In this document: piece after piece, positions 1-4,815 of the stretch | Layout of the letters: every line of letters begins with the position of its first letter | How positions within the stretch are numbered: position 1 is the stretch's first letter | NCBI GenBank assembly: GCA_021782195.1 | Contig: JAJXVI010000130.1 | Location: 1 to 6,953 of the forward strand | DNA from: a bacterium | GTDB lineage: Bacteria > Vulcanimicrobiota > Xenobia > RGZZ01 | Length of the DNA: 6,953 bases | Direction: 5' to 3' | The notes under the pieces: generated by a model | The model's database searches: none | What the model was told of the DNA's origin: nothing | Seen by the model: only the letters and a program-made list of their open reading frames with translations | Program-made: the position numbers and the translations under genes

Positions 1-1
1 G

Positions 2-130
2 CTTCAACTGCGTCCGATTGTTCGTGGCTGGGTTCAGTACTTCCGCCTGAGTGACGTAAAGGCAACTTTCGAGCACATCGACGAGTGGCTTCGCCACCGC
101 TGCCGGGCGCTTATCTTTGCTGCAGGCTGA
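2..130 (+). CDS. Group II intron reverse transcriptase/maturase, C-terminal fragment (5' end outside window)
   Basis: Only the last 42 residues and the TGA stop lie in the window; the frame is open to the left edge. The segment LRPIVRGWVQYFRLSDV followed by a helix ending EWLRHRCRALIF matches the maturase-specific domain (domain X) of group II intron-encoded proteins, whose usual form is 'LNPILRGWxNYFR...ldxWirrrLR'. In that family the protein binds and splices its own intron RNA and, with its reverse transcriptase domain, moves the intron into DNA targets. The protein stops right after the domain X helix (AAG-stop) and lacks the basic Trp/Lys tail (for example WKQWKR) seen in many relatives, so the end may be truncated. 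Intron domains V and VI would be expected just downstream, but I could not identify a convincing domain V. Family assignment rests on motif recognition; whether the full gene is intact cannot be seen. Confidence 0.75.
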   Translation, partial: LQLRPIVRGWVQYFRLSDVKATFEHIDEWLRHRCRALIFAAG

Positions 131-175
131 CAGACACAAGAGAGTCGCGCAAGAACAAGAATGAGACGCGTGCCA

Positions 176-195
176 ACTGCCGAAAACAGGCTGAG
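176..195 (+). repeat. Copy 1 of a dispersed 20-bp direct repeat
   Basis: ACTGCCGAAAACAGGCTGAG here recurs at 863-882 as ACTGCCGAAAACGCGCTGAG, 18 of 20 bases identical, about 690 bp away and in the same orientation. Both copies lie in the gene-poor region. A duplicated intron-derived segment or coincidence are both possible. Confidence 0.35.
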
Positions 196-228
196 GATTT
201 CGGATGGGTAAACGCATAGACCCAAAGT

Positions 229-277
229 GTGCCCGGCGCGCTCGGCGACCGGGGTGCCCGGCGCTCCGTGACCGTGC
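229..277 (+). repeat. Imperfect tandem duplication, about 25-bp unit
   Basis: GTGCCCGGCGC begins at 229 and again at 254. The rest of each unit is also similar (GCTCGGCGACCG against TCCGTGACCG). The unit is GC-rich and could fold on itself. It overlaps no supported gene. Probably local slippage, or part of a structured RNA such as intron sequence downstream of the maturase. Confidence 0.5.
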
Positions 278-403
278 CCACCTTCGCGGGAAGGGTTCAC
301 GGGGGGGCGCAGGCCAGAGATCATGGAAGGTTGTCGTTATGGTCGGACACTCCCACGCGTGCGACCAGTGTGATGACGGTGGCATAGCTTAAGATCGTGC
401 GAA

Positions 404-447
404 AACTGTCTTGACAATGGGGTCCACCTTACTGGCCATAGACAGTT
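404..447. repeat. Bulged inverted repeat enclosing a TTGACA
   Basis: AACTGTCT (404-411) is the exact reverse complement of AGACAGTT (440-447). Inside it, ATGG (417-420) can pair with CCAT (436-439), leaving TGACA (412-416) as a bulge. A perfect sigma-70 -35 hexamer, TTGACA, sits at 411-416, but no good -10 is seen 16-18 bp downstream (GGCCAT or GCCATA). It could be an operator or an RNA hairpin. No T-run follows, so it is not a typical intrinsic terminator. Confidence 0.4.
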
Positions 448-487
448 GGGAGCACGGGTTCTCCCGACTGATCCGGGTTCCAGCGCC

Positions 488-628
488 ATGTCAGTCACAC
501 AAAAGGACTTTCTTGAGTCAGGAGGATGTGTCGTAGCATTCCGGACAGATCAAGTCGCACGCATTCCTTCACCACTCCCGCTTCCTCCTGGCCATCTGTT
601 CCGGGAAAGGAGCGTTTACACATTTTGA
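488..628 (+). CDS. Possible small ORF, 46 residues, unknown
   Basis: An ATG at 488 opens a 46-residue frame beginning MSVTQKDFLESGGCVVAF and running on into a Pro/Leu-rich segment. The first half has ordinary protein composition; no family is recognised and no clear Shine-Dalgarno sequence precedes the ATG. It could be a small gene, the 5' stub of a decayed gene or chance. An AGGAGG at 520-525 lies inside it and serves no obvious start. Confidence 0.15.
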   Translation: MSVTQKDFLESGGCVVAFRTDQVARIPSPLPLPPGHLFRERSVYTF

Positions 629-785
629 CTCTGGAACCCACGCAGCCTCGGCTTTTCCCCGTTCTCAGCCCGGCGCCTTTCCGCGTGACGCCGTCGGAAG
701 CCTGGGGGACCGCGACCTGCAAGGCGTTTACGTACGTCGAGGGGGAGGTGTCCCCACCTCTTCCCGACGGACACGCTCTCCCGCC

Positions 786-815
786 TCGACCCCCGCCGGG
801 GCAGGCTTATATAGA
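786..815 (+). promoter_or_regulatory. Weak sigma-70-like promoter candidate
   Basis: TATATA (808-813), which can also be read as TATAGA at 810-815, is the most AT-rich hexamer in a GC-rich stretch. TCGACC at 786-791 lies 16-18 bp upstream and matches 4 of 6 bases of TTGACA. No supported gene starts just downstream, so if real it would drive an untranslated RNA or a decayed gene. Confidence 0.15.
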
Positions 816-862
816 GATTCGTCAGCCTGGCTTCAACGCAGGGGAGACCTGGGTGCAGTGCT

Positions 863-882
863 ACTGCCGAAAACGCGCTGAG
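863..882 (+). repeat. Copy 2 of the dispersed 20-bp direct repeat
   Basis: Matches 176-195 at 18 of 20 positions; the two differences are adjacent (AG against GC) in the middle of the element. Flanking bases are not similar. Confidence 0.35.
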
Positions 883-1070
883 CGTGCCACTCGCCAAATC
901 CCGCCACAGGATCCCCGAAACACACGTTGGGACCGCATCCACCTGCTCTCACCGCACCGCAGAGGAAGTGGCGCTGTCCCAGGAGCAACAATCCAGGGTG
1001 GCACACGAAGGGACCAGGTTACTCGTTACCGCAGGGGTGGGAAAACAAACCGCAGGAAACGGAATGACGA

Positions 1071-1141
1071 TGCATCTTGTACGGGGGCTGGCGACGGCTT
1101 GGGAAGGGGGGCTGCAGAACCGCCGCGACGTACAAGATGCA
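1071..1141. repeat. Perfect 13-bp inverted repeat with 45-bp loop
   Basis: TGCATCTTGTACG (1071-1083) is the exact reverse complement of CGTACAAGATGCA (1129-1141). The 45-bp interior is G/C-rich and may pair further (GGCGACGG toward the left, CCGCCGCG toward the right). A perfect 13-base arm pair this close is very unlikely by chance. The RNA of either strand could form a long hairpin. No T-run follows on either strand, so this is not a standard intrinsic terminator. Alternatives are a structured RNA, a very small inverted-repeat element or a protein-binding cruciform. Confidence 0.75.
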
Positions 1142-1202
1142 CCTTATAACTTGTTTGCGCCCTTTGCGAAAGACAGCCGGTCGGGCGCCTCACGGGAACG
1201 TA

Positions 1203-1218
1203 CGAGCCTGTCGGCTCG
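1203..1218. repeat. Small perfect hairpin
   Basis: CGAGCC (1203-1208), loop TGTC, GGCTCG (1213-1218). It lies in the gap between the gene-poor region and the minus-strand gene ending at 1489. No T-run on either side argues against an intrinsic terminator, though it could act as a weak terminator or RNA end for minus-strand transcription. Confidence 0.3.
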
Positions 1219-1272
1219 ATGAACTTATGATACCCCTACGCCCACTCCCCTCAACTCAGTCCACAACCCTAT

Positions 1273-1510
1273 ATGTATCTGAGCCTATACCCGATACAAC
1301 CTATCATCCCACCGCATAGGCGATTCCGAAGATAGTCGCGCAGGACTGTTTGAGCGCTCATATCTCTACGCCGAAAAGCGCCACGCCGAAGCACGAGAAG
1401 GGTGCAAGCGCGACAAGACGGGAGAGCGCTGCGAGGCTGGCGACGCGGCACACCGCCCGACGCTCAGAACGAGACAGGCGTGGGCAACTCAGGGAAAACG
1501 CGCGTCGTGA
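1273..1510 (+). pseudogene. Coding-like fragment without a start codon, unknown
   Basis: Following a TGA at 1270-1272, the frame stays open to a TGA at 1508-1510 and has no usual start. From about 1319 its codons look like real coding sequence: mostly G or C in third positions, and a charged helical stretch (FERSYLYAEKRHAEAREGCK) followed by a basic tail. No family is recognised. Its last 22 bases overlap the tail-to-tail end of the minus-strand gene at 1489. It may be the remnant of a gene whose 5' end has decayed upstream, or chance in GC-rich DNA. Confidence 0.25.
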
Positions 1511-2796
1511 AAGAAAAAGTACTCGTCGTTACCCAGCAACCCCATTGTCCCGGTCTGCGGAAGCGTAATCGGTGCCACGCTGTCGATGCCCGTCTCATCG
1601 CACGACGCATCGGGGGCCAGCGACTGGGCCTCGTCCTCAAAATTCGACACACCCTCAGCCTGCACGTCATCAGGAAGCGTCAATGCCGGCACACGATCCG
1701 GTTCCACGGTAAGTGCCGCGCGCGGGTTGGTAACTACTGTCTCCGACGGCCCATCAGCCTCAAGAAGGGAGGTTGACTGCTCCTCCCGCGGCGGCCTTTC
1801 CTGGCCGCCGTCTCCCGAGGACGAACCTCTGTCGCCTCTACGGCGATGGCCCCCGTGTCGAAGGTATCCCTCGTCAGCAACTTCCTCGTGAGCACCTTCC
1901 GAAAACTCGCGTCGACTGCCGCGGCGGTGGTTGCCCTGACGGAAATACCCCTCTTCACCGGTATGCTCACGGCCTTCCCCGTCGCCAAAACTCAACTCCT
2001 GCTGAAGTGAACGCTGCCCGGTTGCGTGATGAACGTGCCCATCGCGCTGTTGACTGCTGACTTCCTGCGAACTTTCCAACTGATCGAGTTCGTCGTTGCG
2101 TTCGACCGCCATTGCATTGGGAATCCCGACCTGGTCTGCGGACAGGCCCCCACTCCCAAACGCAGCAGCGATGACTTCCATGCCAATGCGAGGGGTAAAC
2201 GCAGAGACATCACCTGCTGTGCCCCGTGCGTGTCCGGTTGGAGCGAGGTTCGCAGTGGCGGCAGGAGCGGGAGTCGAGTGCGAAGGGTCTGCCGAGCCCT
2301 GCTGCACACTCCCCGATTCCGCCTCCTCCCGCGATCCGGTTGCCCCAGGCACGAAAGCCGGTGACTCAGAAAGGTCAGCCGACTCCGCAGCAGACAACTC
2401 GAGACGCTGCGCCCGTGTCGCCACGTCTCGACGACTTACCCCGCGAGGCGAGAGAGATCCATGACCGCGACCTGCTGCGGGGGCTGCAGCGTCCTCGCCG
2501 CCACGGCGTGCTCCCATCGCGCCCGCGTCAGCGTCATCAAGAGCGTGCTGGGGCGAGTTCTGCCCCGACTGCGCGTCCTCACTGGTGGCGGATGCGCCAG
2601 CATTGCCACAGTCTTCGGAGCCCATCTCGACAAACGCAAGCTCAAGAACGTCTGCCGTTTCATGACGGTGCACCACGTTTCGCTCTCGACGCTGGAACTC
2701 GCGCATCTCTCCGGATGCGACAAAGTGCAGCACCGTTTCATGCACCGGAGCGGCTGACGATGTTCCGCGGCCTGCTGGAGGTATCGGGGAAATCAC
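1489..2796 (-). CDS. Hypothetical Arg/Gly/Ser/Glu-rich, probably disordered protein, 435 residues
   Basis: I do not recognise this protein. It starts at a GTG (2796-2794) with at best a weak Shine-Dalgarno sequence, and no signal peptide or membrane segment is visible. It is the longest open frame in its region by a wide margin. Residues 1-60 look partly ordered and contain two related segments 26 residues apart: HETVLHFVASGEM from residue 19 and HETADVLELAFVEM from residue 45. Residues 65-200 are low-complexity and rich in Ala, Gly, Ser and Pro. Residues 204-245 look more ordered (IGMEVIAAAFGSGGL, then ERNDELDQLESSQE). Residues 282-323 hold a second diverged pair 27 residues apart (EGYFRQGNHRRG and EGYLRHGGHRRRG). 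The C-terminus is hydrophobic and aromatic (GLLGNDEYFFFHDARFP). Upstream, the same frame looks coding beyond a TGA at 2887-2889, so this may be the distal part of a longer broken gene. A secreted or scaffold-like role is possible but unproven. Confidence 0.55.
   Translation of the reverse strand: MISPIPPAGRGTSSAAPVHETVLHFVASGEMREFQRRERNVVHRHETADVLELAFVEMGSEDCGNAGASATSEDAQSGQNSPQHALDDADAGAMGARRGGEDAAAPAAGRGHGSLSPRGVSRRDVATRAQRLELSAAESADLSESPAFVPGATGSREEAESGSVQQGSADPSHSTPAPAATANLAPTGHARGTAGDVSAFTPRIGMEVIAAAFGSGGLSADQVGIPNAMAVERNDELDQLESSQEVSSQQRDGHVHHATGQRSLQQELSFGDGEGREHTGEEGYFRQGNHRRGSRREFSEGAHEEVADEGYLRHGGHRRRGDRGSSSGDGGQERPPREEQSTSLLEADGPSETVVTNPRAALTVEPDRVPALTLPDDVQAEGVSNFEDEAQSLAPDASCDETGIDSVAPITLPQTGTMGLLGNDEYFFFHDARFP
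1789..1810. repeat. 8-bp-stem hairpin inside the 435-residue ORF
   Basis: CGGCGGCC (1789-1796), loop TTTCCT, GGCCGCCG (1803-1810). On the coding (minus) strand it falls in the Gly/Arg-rich part just after the second repeat, around residues 328-335. It may be incidental to GC-rich codons or may pause ribosomes or RNA polymerase. Confidence 0.4.
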
Positions 2797-3097
2797 GCGC
2801 CAGACACCTGGTCCCGCAAGATGAGAGCGGTTGCGGAAGTCGATAGACGGGGCAACCGAACCCCTCTCGAGCAGGGCACGGAGGTTTCAATCCGCATCGC
2901 GGCCATCACGGCTTGACTTCCAGCACCCGGCATTCTCCTTGCTGCCTTCCAGTGTGTGTGAGAGGTCAACCAGCCTTGCAACCCAGGCTGGCAGTTCCTG
3001 CGCCAGCGGCGTCTCGCGCCAGCTCTTCCTCCGACAGTGGGAGTGTCTCCTTCAGTATAGCGTAAATCGTTGTCAGTTTGGAAGAAGTAGAGAATGT
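2797..3097 (-). pseudogene. Decayed upstream coding sequence of the 435-residue ORF
   Basis: Read on the minus strand, a TAA at 3098-3100 is followed by protein-like sequence KLTTIYAILKETLPLSEEEL. At about 3020-3000 the coding signal shifts by one base into the frame of the downstream ORF: PLAQELPAWVARLVDLSHTL, then SKENAGCWKSSRDGRDAD and a TGA (2889-2887). The frame then continues with no stop through RALLERGSVAPSIDF and SHLAGPGVWR straight into the GTG used by the 435-residue ORF. No ATG, GTG or TTG start lies between the TGA and that GTG. The simplest reading is one longer ancestral gene carrying a frameshift and a nonsense mutation. Alternatives are sequencing errors, or a separate small gene ending at 2887. 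AAGGAG followed nine bases later by CTG TCG GAG is a possible, unusual start. No family recognised. Confidence 0.35.
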
Positions 3098-3309
3098 TTA
3101 CAATCCGGCCATCTTCCCGTTGCGTCCGCCCTGGTATTCGACACGAACAAGCAGGAAGAGCTTCGTACGCGATGGTCGAGAGCGCGCCGACAGCAGGAAA
3201 TAGAATCTTCGCATCCCCCCGGGTGTAGCCGCCGAACGCTCCTGGTACGAAAGAAACCATAAAGAATTTTAACAAGCCGTCCATACCTTTCGAGAATCGG
3301 GCGTGTATC

Positions 3310-4626
3310 ATGTCAGCAAAGAGTTCTGCCGTCCTCGCCCAGGCCCCGATCAGACACGCGCTGAACGCCACCGTTCGGCCGGGACAGGCCACACCCCCGC
3401 TCAGGAGAACAACCTTGTCAATTCCTTCTCGCGTCGACACGCCCCCGGCACCGCCTCGTCCCACCGCCCGCTGGACGATCCTGTTGTACTCCGCCGCCGA
3501 CAACAATCTGCAGCACGACATGATCGAGAATATCACTGACATGGAAAAAGTCGGCTCCGACAGCTACACCAACCTTGTTGCACAGGTGGACACCGGCGAT
3601 CACTGCAACCGCTACCTGGTCCAGAAGGCTGCGACCCCTCAAACGGACGAGATACAATCCCCGTCCCTGCAGGATCTCGGGCCCGTGAACATGGCCGACC
3701 CGAAGACCCTTTCCGACTTCATCAAGTGGGGCGTTCAGAAGTTCCCCGCGCAGAACTACATGGTGATTGTGTCCGACCACGGTAACGGCTGGCAGGGTTC
3801 CGTGGAAGACGACAGTGCAGGCGGAGCCTTCATGGCATTGCCTCAACACCGAAAGGCCTTCGAGGACGGCGGGCAGCACCTCGCAATTCTCGGCTACGAC
3901 GCATGCCTGATGGCAGCGTCAGAGGTCACGCGAGAGTTTCGCGGACTGGCCGACTACCTCGTGGTCTCACAGGAAACCGAGGGATCGGCGGGCTGGCCCT
4001 ACAGCCACATCCTGAGTCCGGACATGCTCAAGAACCTCAAGGAGATGAACTTCTCCAAGATTGACGTTGGCCCGAAAGAACTCGCACAACTCTGCGTAAA
4101 AGACAGCGCGCAGACGCAGAGCGTGCTCCCCACCATGACGTCCGTCGATATGTCGCGGGAACCGGCCCTGACCGGGGCCATTGATGGCCTCGGCAAGGCC
4201 ATCCTGGCCACATCGACGCCGCAAAGCGTCTTGAGCGATATCGTCAACAACACGCAGTCATTCACCGACTACAAGGACGCATTCGATTTCGCACAGCGAA
4301 TCTCAACCAGTTCCCAGATCACGGACGCAGGCCTCAAAACCGCAGCAAAGGGCGTCATGAACGCCATCAAGCCGCTCAATGATCCCACCGGTGGCGTAGT
4401 CATGACAGAGGAACACAGTCCCTCATATCCTGGCGCCCACGGGCTTACCCTGGAAATCAGTACCAACGGCGTCCGCCCTGGATACACAGACCTGCAGTTT
4501 GCGCACGACACATCGTGGCCTGCGGCGCTGACAAAACTTTCCGGGCAGTCCTCGCAACAGATGTCCTCTTCCGCAGCGGATCCGTCCCCAGCAACCCCGT
4601 TACTCGAGGGCTGCTATTCTCGATAG
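3310..4626 (+). CDS. Clostripain-family (C11, clan CD) cysteine peptidase
   Basis: 438 residues, complete. C11 enzymes are cysteine endopeptidases using a His/Cys dyad; characterised members cleave after Arg or Lys and often mature by self-cleavage. Family landmarks appear in the right order: WTILLYSAADNNL (55-67) at the start of the fold, NYMVIVSDHGNGW (149-161) with catalytic His157, ILGYDACLMAASEV (193-206) with catalytic Cys199, and VVSQETEGSAGWPY (218-231), a conserved stretch just after the catalytic segment. Residues 1-54 are rich in Pro, Thr, Ala and Arg and look disordered; I see no signal peptide or lipobox, unlike many Gram-negative relatives that are exported. The frame is closed by a TAG at 3226-3228. 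ATG 3310 has a poor ribosome site, whereas TTG 3415 has AGGAG seven bases upstream and would give a 403-residue protein still containing the whole domain; GC-rich third positions before 3415 favour the longer form. The gene is divergent from the 1489-2796 ORF and convergent with 4816-5643. Substrate unknown. Confidence 0.93.
   Translation: MSAKSSAVLAQAPIRHALNATVRPGQATPPLRRTTLSIPSRVDTPPAPPRPTARWTILLYSAADNNLQHDMIENITDMEKVGSDSYTNLVAQVDTGDHCNRYLVQKAATPQTDEIQSPSLQDLGPVNMADPKTLSDFIKWGVQKFPAQNYMVIVSDHGNGWQGSVEDDSAGGAFMALPQHRKAFEDGGQHLAILGYDACLMAASEVTREFRGLADYLVVSQETEGSAGWPYSHILSPDMLKNLKEMNFSKIDVGPKELAQLCVKDSAQTQSVLPTMTSVDMSREPALTGAIDGLGKAILATSTPQSVLSDIVNNTQSFTDYKDAFDFAQRISTSSQITDAGLKTAAKGVMNAIKPLNDPTGGVVMTEEHSPSYPGAHGLTLEISTNGVRPGYTDLQFAHDTSWPAALTKLSGQSSQQMSSSAADPSPATPLLEGCYSR
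3403..3407 (+). promoter_or_regulatory. Strong Shine-Dalgarno for an alternative internal TTG start
   Basis: AGGAG at 3403-3407 is spaced seven bases from TTG 3415-3417, codon 36 of the C11 peptidase frame. The ATG at 3310 has no comparable site. It either decides the true start or allows a second, shorter product; the peptidase domain (from about residue 55) is kept in both. Confidence 0.4.
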
Positions 4627-4730
4627 ACAGGTCCTACGTGAGACGCAGTTCCGCGCCTTTCTCTCTACGCAGCTCACAACTGAGACCTTTCACCCGTAAA
4701 ACGACCATTCGCGCCCGGCCACCGTCGCGC

Positions 4731-4759
4731 GGCACCTGCCTGACGGTTTCGCAGGTGCC
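4731..4759. terminator. Hairpin between convergent genes, possible bidirectional terminator
   Basis: GGCACCTGC (4731-4739) and GCAGGTGCC (4751-4759) form a perfect 9-bp stem with an 11-base loop, between two converging genes where termination is expected. Neither strand shows a T-run after the stem, so it is not a canonical intrinsic terminator and may only protect RNA ends or assist Rho. Confidence 0.4.
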
Positions 4760-4786
4760 CGCCAGACCCCGTACCCATCCCAGCGG

Positions 4787-4802
4787 CGTTTCACGTGAAA
4801 CA
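4787..4802. promoter_or_regulatory. parS chromosome partition site (ParB/Spo0J binding site)
   Basis: CGTTTCACGTGAAACA contains the perfect 14-bp palindrome GTTTCACGTGAAAC (4788-4801). It differs from the widely conserved bacterial parS consensus TGTTTCACGTGAAACA only at the first base. ParB dimers bind this sequence, spread along the DNA as CTP-dependent clamps and load SMC; with ParA they move sister origins apart. These sites mostly cluster in the origin-proximal part of chromosomes. It lies in a convergent intergenic gap, free of coding constraint. No parA, parB or DnaA-box cluster is visible here, so this would be one member of a dispersed set. A coincidental palindrome is unlikely at this length. 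Confidence 0.85.
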
Positions 4803-4815
4803 CATCGCTGGCGTC

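Larger units (their letters stand above)
131..1272. other. Gene-poor region after the maturase
   Basis: About 1.1 kb with no convincing complete gene. Open frames exist on both strands (up to about 200 codons at 526-1149, +) but overlap one another, have odd composition and show no recognisable domains, as expected by chance in GC-rich DNA. What the stretch does hold is structure: a short tandem repeat (229-277), an inverted repeat around a TTGACA (404-447), a weak promoter-like site (786-815), a strong inverted repeat (1071-1141) and a small hairpin (1203-1218). I looked for tRNA, SRP RNA, tmRNA and RNase P core motifs and saw none. The left part probably includes the 3' end of the group II intron, but its boundary was not found. 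Confidence 0.5.

Noticed and set aside
272..302. CCGTG...CACGG hairpin with inner CCTTC/GAAGG as group II intron domain V
   Set aside because: The loop GCGG is not a GNRA tetraloop, and the catalytic AGC triad and two-base bulge are not in place.
526..1149. Plus-strand 207-codon ORF with AGGAGG directly before its ATG
   Set aside because: The Shine-Dalgarno has zero spacing, the composition is Pro/Arg-rich and featureless, and the frame overlaps other open frames of similar quality.
1546..1563. LPQTG near the C-terminus of the 435-residue protein, resembling a sortase LPXTG signal
   Set aside because: It is not followed by a hydrophobic span and positive tail, and the protein has no signal peptide, so it is most likely chance.
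2840..2889. Internal TGA followed by a CCCTGCTCGAGAGGG hairpin as a possible selenocysteine site
   Set aside because: No selenoprotein motif surrounds the TGA, the hairpin is not recognisably a SECIS element, and a nearby frameshift makes decay simpler.
2882..2894. GGTTTCAATCCGC resembling a tRNA T-arm
   Set aside because: No matching T-stem, anticodon arm or acceptor stem is present nearby.
2793..3542. Minus-strand 249-codon ORF whose TGA overlaps the GTG of the 435-residue ORF (GTGA)
   Set aside because: Its first part is antisense to the conserved C11 peptidase N-terminal region and shares third-position phase with it, so it inherits openness. Its last third (Arg-rich, low complexity) is out-competed by protein-like sequence in the other two minus frames. 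The GTGA overlap alone is not enough.
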